Assembly (NCBI GenBank): GCA_013178295.1
Contig: JABLWW010000011.1
Coordinates: 124,001-188,000, forward strand
DNA from: Anaerolineae bacterium
Lineage (GTDB): Bacteria; Chloroflexota; Anaerolineae; Anaerolineales; Anaerolineaceae
DNA length: 64,000 nucleotides
Reading direction: 5' to 3'
Of the stretch, positions 1 to 10,377 are shown one piece after another (within the stretch, counting starts at the first letter, position 1; every line of letters starts with the position of its first letter). The notes under the pieces were generated by a model that saw nothing but the letters and a program-made list of their open reading frames with translations, was not told the DNA's origin and ran no database searches. Both the position numbers and the translations under genes were made by a program.

Positions 1-14
1 TATAGGAGTAAAAC

Positions 15-1398
<1,384 letters not shown>

Positions 1399-1406
1399 CC
1401 TGTCTG

Positions 1407-2519
1407 TTATGCACGACTGATAGCCAGAGCGCCTGCGTTGCCGCGCATAAAGTCTTCCAGCGTGGCGGCCGTGACTTTGTGTGGAGCGTGGCGACCGGGG
1501 TCATGCACCGTAAACAGTTTGCGGTTGGGGTCATATTCTGTGATGACCACATAATGTTCGGTTGCGCCGCCTGGGGCGATTGCGCTGTCAACGTCACTGT
1601 CGCCGGTCCACGGCAGGGGAGTTTTATCCTCAAATGTGCCGCTTACAATCACTTTGGCGCCGTTCGCAACAGCTCTTTGAATATCCAGAGCGGTTGGCGA
1701 TAACCATTCTGTGCTGGCACCTGCCAGGCGAGCGCCCTGAAGCAACTCGGGAAAATAGGTGTATGTGCTGTGTTCTTTTTCCGAGCGATACCCGGCTTCT
1801 GTTATGCCGTCCCGATCGCTGTCCAGCACCATGATGCGGCGTGCCAGGTCTACCAGTTCGCCATCTGTAGAGTTTGCTGTCTCACCGGGTAATTGCAGTC
1901 CCAAAGCCCTGAGCGCCATGACCAGCGAGGCTGGTCCGCAGTTTGCGTTGGCGCCATCTCCGCCGACCTGTTTCTCGACTGCAAACTGGTTGATGTGCAA
2001 GCCTTTGGCGGGTTGTGCCTGACTTGAGTCTGTTTGACGATGGGGTATGGTGAACGGCGGTCTAATAATGGAGCTTTGGAAGCGCATTTGCTGTGCCGCA
2101 ATGCGCTCAAAGAGGTCGCTCAGGGGTGTATTGGATATAGCGGATGCATTTGGGATGCTGCTGGTATCTTCAAGCCCATAAAGAGATCGGCGGGTATTGC
2201 TGCTTGTTGGCGCAAGCTGCCCCATCTGTTGTAAGAAAGACAAGCCTGGCAAACTGCTTTGCTCTGAGCTTGCCAACCCCAGCAAGCTCATCAGTTCGCC
2301 GCCCATGGCTGGCTGGCTTTGGCTGGCTGGCGTGGAAAAGGATTCTGAGGAATCCCAGGAGTTCAAAAGCGGGTTCTGTGAGGTCATTGCGCTCAGCATC
2401 ATCCCACGCAAAAGCAAGCTAAACTCCTGCGCTGCAATGCGTCTTTGTGCAGGTGTTTTTGCTGTGGTGGTTTCTGTGTAAAACGCGCTTAATAATGGCA
2501 GAAGCGTATTACTGTCCAT
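1407..2519 (-). CDS. C39-like peptidase-domain protein with FlgJ-like N-terminal segment
   Basis: A 370-residue protein without signal peptide or membrane segment. The C-terminal ~190 residues form a C39-like (papain-fold) domain: the nucleophile region ANCGPASLVMALRALG, then EHYVVI and FTVHDPG supplying the likely His and Asp. The first ~120 residues are low-complexity Ser/Gln/Leu-rich, but residues ~28-45 (AAQEFSLLLRGMMLSAM) resemble the rod-binding helix of FlgJ-type proteins. Substrate and location are unknown. A GATAAT element ends 8 nt before the ATG and no Shine-Dalgarno is visible, so the mRNA may be leaderless. The peptidase fold call is fairly secure; the FlgJ likeness is only suggestive. 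Confidence 0.75.
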   Translation of the reverse strand: MDSNTLLPLLSAFYTETTTAKTPAQRRIAAQEFSLLLRGMMLSAMTSQNPLLNSWDSSESFSTPASQSQPAMGGELMSLLGLASSEQSSLPGLSFLQQMGQLAPTSSNTRRSLYGLEDTSSIPNASAISNTPLSDLFERIAAQQMRFQSSIIRPPFTIPHRQTDSSQAQPAKGLHINQFAVEKQVGGDGANANCGPASLVMALRALGLQLPGETANSTDGELVDLARRIMVLDSDRDGITEAGYRSEKEHSTYTYFPELLQGARLAGASTEWLSPTALDIQRAVANGAKVIVSGTFEDKTPLPWTGDSDVDSAIAPGGATEHYVVITEYDPNRKLFTVHDPGRHAPHKVTAATLEDFMRGNAGALAISRA

Positions 2520-2582
2520 GCAGGCATATTATCCAACGCTTTTGCCAGAGATGTCTGTAAAGGGTAGATTAAGAAGGGCGTA

Positions 2583-2624
2583 AAATTTTATAAACGTAGC
2601 TTGCGCAATCATGCTCAAGCTACG
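2583..2624 (-). terminator. Terminator of the EamA transporter gene
   Basis: On the minus strand a perfect 9-bp stem CGTAGCTTG/CAAGCTACG with a 12-nt loop is followed by an A/T-rich tail (TTTATAAAATTTTA). The upstream arm overlaps the TAG stop of the transporter gene. Confidence 0.7.
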
Positions 2625-3489
2625 CTGGCTGTACGGCAAAACGTCGTACCCCGCGTTCGTTCAGGTAAAGCGCCCATAGTACAATTGCGCCGCCAATCAG
2701 CAGATTGATGAGATTTGCCTGTTCCTTGAAAAATAGCAGGGACACGGTAACAGCCAGCGGCACTTTGAGGTCGTTGAAAATCGCCAGTGTTCCTGTATCC
2801 ACCTTTCTGCCGCCGATGTTCCACAGGAAAAAGCAAACCCCTGAAGCGATGGCACCAAGATACAGCAGGGTCAAAATGTGTATGCGGGTCAATGTCAGGC
2901 TTTGCCAGTCGGTGAATATTCCGGCTGCCAGTAGTGTCACGGCGAAACCACCCAGATATAACAAACCGAACACCTGCTGGTCTGAAACGCCTGACGGCGC
3001 CTGTCGCATGCTTTCTTTGTAATAGACCTGCCCAAAAGCAAAGCACAGGTTAGATATCTGCACCAGCAGAAAACCTTGCACAATATCGCCCTGTGGCAAT
3101 CCCTTCAGACTGACGATGGCTGTTCCAGCTACTGCCATAATGGTGGTGATGATATTCAACCAGCGAACACGCTTTTGCAAGGCGTTGTTGATTAAAGTAA
3201 CATATAAAGGCGTGAAGACCGTGAAGAGCGCTACTTCGTATGCTTTGAGAAAGCGGAAGGCGTAAATGTATGTAATATACATGATGCCAAACTGCAAGAC
3301 CCCTGCTACAAACAGGCGCAGTTTTAGTCTGTTGTTCAAACCGCGCAGACGGATTAGCGGCAAAAAAATAATCAGCGAGATGAGCATCCGCGCGGCTGAG
3401 ACGAAGTTGGAATCGACACCTGCTAGATTGCCTTTGATTAAGCCAAAGGAAAAAGCCCAGACCAGAGAAACGATAAAAAGATATAACAT
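2620..3489 (-). CDS. EamA/DMT-family membrane transporter
   Basis: A 289-residue, ten-helix drug/metabolite transporter family protein with two EamA repeats (about 1-135 and 145-280). Visible hallmarks are the N-terminal SLVWAFSFGLIKG, the repeat-1 end FTPLYVTLINNAL and the repeat-2 segment GVCFFLWNIGGRKVDTG. Members export amino acids or other metabolites; the substrate cannot be read from the sequence. The ribosome site AAAGGAG lies 10 nt before the ATG and is buried in a perfect 13-bp hairpin, described separately. The upstream lipoprotein gene ends 59 bp away on the same strand. Confidence 0.88.
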   Translation of the reverse strand: MLYLFIVSLVWAFSFGLIKGNLAGVDSNFVSAARMLISLIIFLPLIRLRGLNNRLKLRLFVAGVLQFGIMYITYIYAFRFLKAYEVALFTVFTPLYVTLINNALQKRVRWLNIITTIMAVAGTAIVSLKGLPQGDIVQGFLLVQISNLCFAFGQVYYKESMRQAPSGVSDQQVFGLLYLGGFAVTLLAAGIFTDWQSLTLTRIHILTLLYLGAIASGVCFFLWNIGGRKVDTGTLAIFNDLKVPLAVTVSLLFFKEQANLINLLIGGAIVLWALYLNERGVRRFAVQPA

Positions 3490-3490
3490 A

Positions 3491-3520
3491 ATAATAACGC
3501 TCCTTTCGGAGCGTTATTAT
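3491..3520 (-). promoter_or_regulatory. 13-bp hairpin containing the Shine-Dalgarno of the EamA gene
   Basis: A perfect inverted repeat (13-bp arms, 4-nt loop) ends one base before the EamA start codon. On the minus strand the right arm begins with GGAG, the likely ribosome site, and the left arm overlaps a TATAAT hexamer. It could be a translation-controlling hairpin or a terminator of the upstream lipoprotein gene; the run after it (TTATTATTATG) is not a clean T-tract. If the TATAAT is the real -10 box, the left arm would not be fully transcribed. Confidence 0.55.
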
Positions 3521-3548
3521 ATCAAAAGAGCCTTTTGGTTTTCTGTGA

Positions 3549-4292
3549 TTATTGAGCGATTTTTGATATTGTGCCTACACCATTGATGGTACGCTCGCCT
3601 GAGGGGGCGCCATAATAACGAATGGCGCCTGCGCCATCCAGGGTGGCGTTGAGCGTGTTTTGTGCCCGGATCAGTACTTCACCGGCGCCGCGCAGTTTGA
3701 CTGTCGCGCTATCACTTTGCAGATCACCAGCCTCGTAGCGTCCGACACCATTGACTACCACATCTTGTTCAGAGACCTTTCCCCCACTGATACACTGAAA
3801 CCCGCCCCCATTCAAAGTGGTTTGCAGACTCTGGGCTTGCAGGTTTTGGAAGATGATCTCGGCAGCCCCATCGGTTTGTAGCCCTAACGAGTCTGTCTTT
3901 AATGGCTCGACTTCCACCCGCAGGGCACCATTCACTTCAATTGCACGCAGGTTTTTGACCTTGAGGTAGAATTTTGGCGTCTTGTATGGCAGAACAAAGC
4001 GATTCCAGCCTTTATCTTTGAAGCCGATGTACAGTGTGCCATCAGTGACCTGGGTGGTGATTATGTCAAGAACGTTGTCTTCCGCTTCTATTCGGATAGA
4101 TTCCTGATTCCCCTGCTGGATAAACACTTCGCCCACCCCGCTGATGGTAACTTTGTCAAAGTTCTGCACCTCACGGGTCTCGCTGATGACCCGCCCCGAT
4201 CCGGGTGATATCTGAAAGTCGTTTACGGTGATGTGGCAGGCACTCAGAATAAGCGCCAGCAGAATGGTATGAATAATAGATACATTCCTCAT
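3549..4292 (-). CDS. DUF2807 (head GIN domain-type) putative lipoprotein
   Basis: A 247-residue exported protein. The N-terminus MRNVSIIHTILLALILSAC is a lipoprotein signal with lipobox LSAC, so it is probably anchored outside the membrane. The rest is a parallel beta-helix-like GIN domain: DFxKVTISGVGEVFIQQG, then repeated Gly/Asn turns (VNGALRVEV, LNGGGF, VNGVGRYEAG, LRGAGEV, LDGAGAI). Function is unknown in this family; adhesin or cell-surface roles have been suggested. The frame is open to 4400, but ATG 4292 follows a TTGGAGATT ribosome site and places the signal peptide at the N-terminus. Confidence 0.85.
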   Translation of the reverse strand: MRNVSIIHTILLALILSACHITVNDFQISPGSGRVISETREVQNFDKVTISGVGEVFIQQGNQESIRIEAEDNVLDIITTQVTDGTLYIGFKDKGWNRFVLPYKTPKFYLKVKNLRAIEVNGALRVEVEPLKTDSLGLQTDGAAEIIFQNLQAQSLQTTLNGGGFQCISGGKVSEQDVVVNGVGRYEAGDLQSDSATVKLRGAGEVLIRAQNTLNATLDGAGAIRYYGAPSGERTINGVGTISKIAQ

Positions 4293-4439
4293 GTGAAAAT
4301 CTCCAAGATTGATGACAATTGACAATTGACCAAAGTTTGCAGCTTCCATATCATAACATTGGCTTTTTCTATATACGCATGGATGAGCTTCGGGTTTCAA
4401 ATTCCATTTTTCCTATCTGACATCTGAGAAAGGAGCGCA

Positions 4440-6530
4440 ATGGAGTATCGCATTACCGGACATCCCATTCTGCCTGGTTTGACAGACGAATGGGTTGATT
4501 TTACCTGGAGAGGTCAAAAGCTAACCGCGCGTAAGGATGAAATGATCGCTTCAGCTTTATTTGCCAATGGAATCAGAATTTTTGGACGGCACCCTAAAGA
4601 TCACGCTCCTCAGGGAATATTCTGTGCCAACGGGCAATGTGCACAGTGTTTGGTGCTGGCGGATGGAAAGCCGGTCAAAGCCTGTATGACGCCGGTTAAA
4701 GCAGGAATGGCGGTGGAGCCCGTCGAGAGTCTGCCTGAGCTGCCCAGGGTGGCATCACCCCCGCATGTGCGGGAAATAGAAACGCTTGAAATCCCCGTTT
4801 TGATCATTGGAGGGGGACCTGCTGGTATGTCGGCTGCCATTCAACTTGGGCAGCGCGGGATCAAGGTCCTTCTTGTGGATGATAAAAATCGGCTTGGGGG
4901 AAAACTGGTTTTGCAAACCCATCGCTTTTTTGGCTCTATCAATGCGGTGTATGCTGGGACACGCGGTATTGACATTGCCACACGTTTGGAAAACGAGGTG
5001 CGCCAGTTTCAAAGTGTTGAAATCTGGCTGGATAGCACTGCGCTGGCGGTTTTCAGTGATCACAAGGTTGGCATCTTGCGTGAAGGCAAGGAGTATGTGC
5101 TGATCAAGCCACAGGTGCTGTTAAACGCTGCTGGTGCCCGCGAGAAGTCATTGGTGTTCAAGGGCAATACCCTGCCCGGTGTGTACGGGGCAGGTGCCTT
5201 TCAGACGCTGGTCAATCGTGATTTGGTCAGAGCAGCCGAGCGGCTCTTCATTGTTGGTGGTGGTAATGTAGGGCTTATCGCTGGCTATCACGCGTTGCAG
5301 GCTGGCATTGAGGTGGTGGGGTTGGTCGAAGCGCTGCCGGAATGCGGGGGCTACAAGGTGCATAAGGACAAACTGGTGCGTATGGGGGTGCCAATTTACA
5401 CCTCGCACACCATTCTGAGCGCAAACGGTAAGGAGCAAGTGGAGTCGGTAACCATTGCCAGGATTGATCAGAACTGGCAGCCTGTCCCTGGTAGCGAGAA
5501 GTCCTTTGCCTGTGATACTGTGTTGATTGCCGTGGGGCTTGACCCGGTCAATGAATTCACTGTCAAAGCGCAAGAATTTGGCATGTCGGTGCTCTCCGCG
5601 GGCGATGCCGAAGAGATTGCTGAAGCCTCGGCTGCCATGTTCTCTGGCAAGATCAAGGGACTGGAAATTGCCCGCATGTTGGGGAGGTTTGACGAACCCA
5701 TCCCTGAGGATTGGTACCACACTGCTGAGATTCTTAAATCCCATCCCGGTATGATTAGTCAAGAATGGATTCCGGCAAGCGAAGGTGGAGTGTATCCCGT
5801 GTTGCACTGCTCGCAGGAGATACCTTGTAACCCCTGCACCTCTGTCTGTTCACAGGGGTTGATACGGATAGATGAAAACGATATTCGTAAGGTGCCGGTC
5901 TTTGTTGGTGAGCAGCTTGGCGAGCGTTGCATCGGGTGCGAAAAGTGCGTTACCATTTGCCCGGGTCTTGCAATTACCCTGGTGGATTATCGTAAGGATG
6001 CCGAGAACCCAACGGTACTGATTCCTTTTGAATATTCTGCCGGGAAAGTGAACGTTGGGGATATGGTTACTGCTCTCGACACAGCGGGCAATGTGCTGGG
6101 TGAGGTACCGGTGGTCAATGTGCGTGCCATCAAAGCCAATGATCGCACCATCCTGGTGAAACTCAAGGTACCCAGGTCAATTGCAAAGCGCGTGGCTGGC
6201 ATCCGCGTTCAGCCGCCTTGGGTCAGCGAACCGCTCCCGGAAGTGCTGGAAAGACTGGAAGAAGATACCATTGTTTGCCGTTGCGAGCGGGTTACAGCAG
6301 GTGAGATTCGAGCGTTGATCCGTAAAGGATATATTGATATGAATGAGATCAAAGCAGTTACCCGTGCCGGGATGGGTGCCTGTGGTGGAAAGACCTGCAC
6401 TGCTCTGATCCAGCGGTTATTCCGTGAGGAGGGTGTGGACAGTGGTGAGGTAACCCCTAATGTTAAACGCCCGCTCTTTATTGAAGTTCCGCTTGGCATC
6501 TTCGCTGGGTATAAGGGGGATGAAGCATGA
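4440..6530 (+). CDS. Dye-linked amine/amino-acid dehydrogenase, FAD/Fe-S alpha subunit
   Basis: A 696-residue flavoprotein like the large subunits of HcnB, octopine/nopaline oxidase, sarcosine oxidase and dye-linked proline dehydrogenase. In order: an N-terminal [2Fe-2S] domain (Cys62, Cys67, Cys70, Cys82); an FAD site GGGPAGMSAA near 124; an NAD-type Rossmann site IVGGGNVGLIAG near 277; a ferredoxin-like [4Fe-4S] module (CIGCEKCVTICPG near 500); and a BFD-like [2Fe-2S] domain with CRC and CGGKTC near 615-655. Such subunits pass electrons from the partner to an acceptor. The stop overlaps the next start (ATGA), implying translational coupling. Substrate is not determinable; ribosome site is AGAAAGGAGCG. 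Confidence 0.88.
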   Translation: MEYRITGHPILPGLTDEWVDFTWRGQKLTARKDEMIASALFANGIRIFGRHPKDHAPQGIFCANGQCAQCLVLADGKPVKACMTPVKAGMAVEPVESLPELPRVASPPHVREIETLEIPVLIIGGGPAGMSAAIQLGQRGIKVLLVDDKNRLGGKLVLQTHRFFGSINAVYAGTRGIDIATRLENEVRQFQSVEIWLDSTALAVFSDHKVGILREGKEYVLIKPQVLLNAAGAREKSLVFKGNTLPGVYGAGAFQTLVNRDLVRAAERLFIVGGGNVGLIAGYHALQAGIEVVGLVEALPECGGYKVHKDKLVRMGVPIYTSHTILSANGKEQVESVTIARIDQNWQPVPGSEKSFACDTVLIAVGLDPVNEFTVKAQEFGMSVLSAGDAEEIAEASAAMFSGKIKGLEIARMLGRFDEPIPEDWYHTAEILKSHPGMISQEWIPASEGGVYPVLHCSQEIPCNPCTSVCSQGLIRIDENDIRKVPVFVGEQLGERCIGCEKCVTICPGLAITLVDYRKDAENPTVLIPFEYSAGKVNVGDMVTALDTAGNVLGEVPVVNVRAIKANDRTILVKLKVPRSIAKRVAGIRVQPPWVSEPLPEVLERLEEDTIVCRCERVTAGEIRALIRKGYIDMNEIKAVTRAGMGACGGKTCTALIQRLFREEGVDSGEVTPNVKRPLFIEVPLGIFAGYKGDEA

Positions 6531-7684
6531 GCGACAACTATGATGTCATCATCATTGGAGCGGGGAGCGTGGGGACTCCCGCAGCGCATGCCATGGCAAA
6601 GGCTGGGCTTAAGGTGCTGGTGATTGACTGCTTTGCGAGTTCCGGTCAGGGGTCTAACAAAGCCGCTATTGGTGGTGTGCGTGCTACCCATTCTGATCCT
6701 GCCAAGATCCGCCTGTGTCTGCGCAGTCTGGAAATCTTCAAGGCGATGAAAGAAAAATATGGGCATGATATTGAGTGGGAGACAGGCGGTTACTGCTTTG
6801 TTGCATATCGCCAAGAGGACGAACAGGCTTTCAAAGAGTTACTTCGAGTACAAAAATCGTACGGTCTGCATATTGACTGGTATGATGCGGAAGAGCTGTT
6901 GCAAATTGTTCCTAGCCTGAACCCGGAAGGTCTGCGTGGGGGTACCTATTCGCCTGAAGATGGTTGCTGCTCCACATTGCTTGCCAGTCATGCGTTTTTT
7001 GTGGAAGCTCGGCGGGCGGGCGCGGTTTTTCACTTTAAGGAGACCTTGACTGCTATCAGGACACAAAATGGGCGCGTGATCGGTGTTCAGACGGATAAAG
7101 GTGAGTATGGTGCGCCAGTGGTGGTCAATGCTGCTGGGGGATGGGCAAAGCAGGTGGGTGCAATGCTTGGTCTGGAGCATCCAGTAATGCCTGACTCGCA
7201 TGAGGCGGGTATCACCGAACCAGTGGCGCGTTTTCTCAAACCTATGCTGGTAGATATCCGCCCAGGGCCTGGTTCGGCAAACTATTATTTTTACCAGTTG
7301 AATACCGGGCAAGTTGTTTTCTGCATTACGCCCAATCCTAACATTTGGGGGTATGACTGCCGCGAGACCAGCGCGTTTTTGCCAATGATAGCCCGTCGTA
7401 TGGTGAACCTTGTGCCGTGTCTTACCAATATTCGCGTACGGCGTACATGGCGCGGGCTTTATCCAATGACGCCCGACGGTGCACCGCTGGTGGGTTGGGC
7501 AAGGGAAGTAACAGGATACCTGATGGCAATTGGCATGTGCGGACAGGGCTTTATGATTGGGCCCGGTTTGGGAGAACTGCTTGCCCGCATGATTTGCCAA
7601 AGTCAGATTTCGGCGGACGATCAGATCATTTTGGATGGCTTGAACCCGTACCGCGCCTTCAAGGAGATGGAGAAGCTAAAGTAA
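6527..7684 (+). CDS. FAD-dependent oxidoreductase (DAO family), catalytic beta subunit
   Basis: A 385-residue D-amino-acid-oxidase/sarcosine-oxidase-fold protein. The N-terminal dinucleotide fold VIIIGAGSVGTPAAHAMA binds FAD; GGVRATHSD, VVNAAGGWA and the C-terminal TPDGAPLVGW and GMCGQGFMIGPG motifs are typical of soxB/HcnC/OoxB-like subunits. It probably oxidises a secondary amine or amino acid and hands electrons to the upstream Fe-S subunit, to which it is coupled by a 4-bp overlap. Its 3' end overlaps the convergent kinase gene by 26 bp. Glycine, proline/hydroxyproline, sarcosine and opines are all possible substrates. Confidence 0.87.
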   Translation: MSDNYDVIIIGAGSVGTPAAHAMAKAGLKVLVIDCFASSGQGSNKAAIGGVRATHSDPAKIRLCLRSLEIFKAMKEKYGHDIEWETGGYCFVAYRQEDEQAFKELLRVQKSYGLHIDWYDAEELLQIVPSLNPEGLRGGTYSPEDGCCSTLLASHAFFVEARRAGAVFHFKETLTAIRTQNGRVIGVQTDKGEYGAPVVVNAAGGWAKQVGAMLGLEHPVMPDSHEAGITEPVARFLKPMLVDIRPGPGSANYYFYQLNTGQVVFCITPNPNIWGYDCRETSAFLPMIARRMVNLVPCLTNIRVRRTWRGLYPMTPDGAPLVGWAREVTGYLMAIGMCGQGFMIGPGLGELLARMICQSQISADDQIILDGLNPYRAFKEMEKLK

Positions 7685-8990
7685 ATATTATCTGAATGCC
7701 ATAGGGCCGCAGTGAGCCAAGCTGTATCTTATCCCCGTTGTGAAGGAGATAAGGCGTTTCGGGTGTCAGGGCAACGCCGTTTAACCATGTGCCATTGTGG
7801 CTATGGTGATCTACAAGGTAATACTGGTTGTTCTTAAGTTCAATGCTGGCGTGATATCGTGAGATAACACGTTTCTGGTCGAAGCGGGTGAGGTCAATCT
7901 CGACTTCACCTTGCCGCGAGGAACTGCTTCTTCCTAGACGGGTGTTGGGCTGATGAATTGTGTAGGTCATCTTTTCCCCAAGAGCCTCTACCCGTAGCTG
8001 CAGAACGGCTTGGGGTGGCTGCGCCTTGCGCTCGAATCGGTCGTATAGTACGGTGGCTGCCTCTTTGTCCGGTGCTGCTTGGTGGCTGGATGATGAAATC
8101 TCCATGGGGGCGGTCTCTGCTGCCAGCGCCTTGCGCATTTCCTCTATCGAGGAAAAACGATCCTGAGGCGCCAGCGCCATAGCTTTGGTTACGGCGGAAT
8201 CCACAGAAGCCGAAATGCTGCTGATTAATTGACGCGGCGAGGGCATGTTGTCCTTCATCAAGCGTGAGACAGCATCCAGGGGAGGTGTGCCGGTCAGCAG
8301 GGTATACATGGTAGCACCCAGCGAGTAAATATCCACACGAGCATCCATCAGACCCGACCCGCCGGTATATTGCTCGGGGGCACTGTAACGCGGGGTGAGC
8401 ACCTGTGTTACGCCAGTGGTAATCTGAGAAGGATCGTAAAGCTTAGCCACTCCGAAATCGACCAGATACACTCTGTTGGCGAGCGTTACAATGATATTTG
8501 CTGGCTTCACGTCTCGGTGAACGATGCCTTGTTGGTGACAGTATCCCAGCGCATCCATTACCTGTTCCATCCAGCCCATCACCCGTTGTTCCTCGAATGG
8601 TTTCCCCTGTTGCTCTTCCTGCATCCGTTTCAGATCTTTGCCTTCGATCAGTGTCATCACCAGGTAATAGTCGTCGTCCAGTGAAAAATAATCGCTTACT
8701 TTTGGCAGGTTGGGGTGATCTAACGTGGCAAGCAGTTTTGCTTCACGTTTGAACAGCTTGATGGCTTTATCCAGCGTAACGGCATCCGAGTCCGACAAGC
8801 CAGACGCAGCAGCTTGTTGCAGCCAGTTGGGATGAATGTCCGTAAGGTGCTTTGGGGAGAATTCTTTGAGCGCGCAGGGGCGGTCAAAAAGCAGATCAAA
8901 AGCCCGATAGACCGCTCCCATTCCACCATGACCAAGAAGCCCATCCACACGATAGCGACCATGTAAAATGGTTTGCGGCTCGAGCTTCAT
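7659..8990 (-). CDS. Ser/Thr protein kinase with C-terminal FHA domain
   Basis: A 443-residue Hanks-type kinase. The glycine loop GHGGMGAVY (20-28), Lys42, the HRD motif (159-160) with DVKPAN, and DFG (178-180) are all present, so it should be active. An insertion of ~25 residues lies between the ATP lysine and helix C. A linker (~285-350) leads to a C-terminal FHA domain with TRLGRSS, SRYHASIEL and HNGTWLNG, which binds phosphothreonine. There is no membrane segment, so it is a cytoplasmic signalling kinase that may bind its own phosphorylated form or partners. A TTGACG-N17-TATAAT promoter lies upstream. The gene is divergent from a second kinase. Confidence 0.93.
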   Translation of the reverse strand: MKLEPQTILHGRYRVDGLLGHGGMGAVYRAFDLLFDRPCALKEFSPKHLTDIHPNWLQQAAASGLSDSDAVTLDKAIKLFKREAKLLATLDHPNLPKVSDYFSLDDDYYLVMTLIEGKDLKRMQEEQQGKPFEEQRVMGWMEQVMDALGYCHQQGIVHRDVKPANIIVTLANRVYLVDFGVAKLYDPSQITTGVTQVLTPRYSAPEQYTGGSGLMDARVDIYSLGATMYTLLTGTPPLDAVSRLMKDNMPSPRQLISSISASVDSAVTKAMALAPQDRFSSIEEMRKALAAETAPMEISSSSHQAAPDKEAATVLYDRFERKAQPPQAVLQLRVEALGEKMTYTIHQPNTRLGRSSSSRQGEVEIDLTRFDQKRVISRYHASIELKNNQYYLVDHHSHNGTWLNGVALTPETPYLLHNGDKIQLGSLRPYGIQIIFTLASPSP

Positions 8991-9035
8991 TTTCCTCTCT
9001 TGCTACTCCTGTGATATTGCTTATCCTATAGGAGG

Positions 9036-9052
9036 ATGATATATAATATCAT
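9036..9052. promoter_or_regulatory. AT-rich inverted repeat between divergent kinase genes
   Basis: Perfect inverted repeat ATGATAT-ATA-ATATCAT. It contains a TATAAT on the plus strand (9042-9047) and overlaps the minus-strand -10 box (9051-9056), so a protein bound here would affect transcription of both kinase genes. Confidence 0.5.
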
Positions 9053-9079
9053 TATAGGCAACCACATATCCTGCGTCAA
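9051..9079 (-). promoter_or_regulatory. Promoter of the FHA kinase gene
   Basis: Minus-strand TTGACG (9079-9074), 17-bp spacer, TATAAT (9056-9051). The expected start near 9044 gives a leader of about 54 nt with a GAGAGGAA ribosome site before the ATG at 8990. Confidence 0.75.
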
Positions 9080-9202
9080 CTCCGGTAAGATGTTTTGGCG
9101 CCGTGGCGTTTTTATCGCAGAAGAAACGCTCGTTATTGTGGCTTTTCTTGCTGGGAAACCTGAAGGAAGGCATTATATCCGGCACGAAGCCATTGGACAG
9201 GG

Positions 9203-10363
9203 ATGAACGCTATGGAAAAATATATTGGCCGTTATGAGATTATTCAGCAGATTGGCGAAGGGGGAATGGCAACAGTGTACCGGGCGCGCGATACACGTCT
9301 GGAGCGTGAGGTGGCGATCAAGGTGATCCGCTCGGATCAGGCACTGAGCGAGAAATTTCTGCTGCGCTTTGAGCGTGAAGCCAAAGCCCTGGCGAAACTC
9401 AATCACCCCAATATTGTGCGCATTTATGATTATGGCGAGCATGAAGGGCGTCCCTATTTGGTGATGGACTATCTCTCTGGTGGAACATTGCGGCAGAAGA
9501 TGGGGCATCCCATGCCCTATACCCAGGCGGCAGGCTGGTTGGCGCCCATTGCCCGTGCCCTGGAATATGCACATCGCATGGGGATTGTTCATCGTGATAT
9601 AAAGCCGTCCAATGTTCTTCTGTCTGATGATGGGCGGCCCATGCTCGGCGATTTTGGGGTGGCAAAGCTGCTCGAAAGCGAGGAACTCATTAAGCTAACA
9701 AAGACAGGGATGGGCATTGGTACGCCGGAATACATGTCTCCAGAGCAATGTTACGGGGAAAATATTGATCACCGCTCGGATATTTATTCGTTGGGAATCG
9801 TCCTTTACGAATGTGTTGTGGGCTGCAAACCTTTCAGCGCTGATAGCCCGATGGAGGTGATGGTCAAGCAGGCATCGGAACCGCCAGTGCCCCCCAGGAC
9901 GTTGCTGCCTGAGTTGCCTCAGCATGTGGAGGAGATCATTCTCAGGGCAATTCAAAAGAGAGCGGAGCAGCGTTTTCAGAATATGGGGGTATTTGCTGCT
10001 GCTCTGGAGAGTCTGATCCTGCCTTTGCCGGAAGATCTCAATGAAGTGACCCTTACTGACCGTGATCTGAGTGAGGAGGAAATTGAGCAATTGAAGGCAG
10101 AATCCCGCGCAGGCGAGGCATCGCACGAAGCGTTTGAAACCATGGATGATGAGCAGGGGGTTGCATTGGAGAAGCCAACAGCGTCATTTGTGACTGGGCT
10201 TCGATCGGCTCTTGGGCAGGATAAGTCCCGTCGTATTCTGTTGATCGTCGGTTCTATCTGGGCGTTGATCATGCTGGCAATGCTCATTATTGGTGGTACG
10301 GTGCTGATTACTTGGGGAGTGGTTGAACTGGCGCATTATCTGCGCGCGGGTTCTGTGTGGTAG
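9203..10363 (+). CDS. Membrane-anchored Ser/Thr protein kinase
   Basis: A 386-residue Hanks-type kinase with GEGGMATVY (18-26), Lys40, HRDIKPSN (130-137) and DFG (150-152), so catalytically complete. A charged linker (~275-340) precedes a single C-terminal membrane segment ([20 protein letters not shown] onward, ~345-375) with only a short tail beyond, so there is no extracellular sensor as in PASTA kinases. ATG 9212 is an alternative start with slightly better spacing to AGGG. The thiolase start lies 15 bp after the stop, so the two may share an mRNA. The divergent neighbour is another kinase. Confidence 0.93.
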   Translation: MNAMEKYIGRYEIIQQIGEGGMATVYRARDTRLEREVAIKVIRSDQALSEKFLLRFEREAKALAKLNHPNIVRIYDYGEHEGRPYLVMDYLSGGTLRQKMGHPMPYTQAAGWLAPIARALEYAHRMGIVHRDIKPSNVLLSDDGRPMLGDFGVAKLLESEELIKLTKTGMGIGTPEYMSPEQCYGENIDHRSDIYSLGIVLYECVVGCKPFSADSPMEVMVKQASEPPVPPRTLLPELPQHVEEIILRAIQKRAEQRFQNMGVFAAALESLILPLPEDLNEVTLTDRDLSEEEIEQLKAESRAGEASHEAFETMDDEQGVALEKPTASFVTGLRSALGQDKSRRILLIVGSIWALIMLAMLIIGGTVLITWGVVELAHYLRAGSVW

Positions 10364-10377
10364 GGCTGGAGAAGGCT

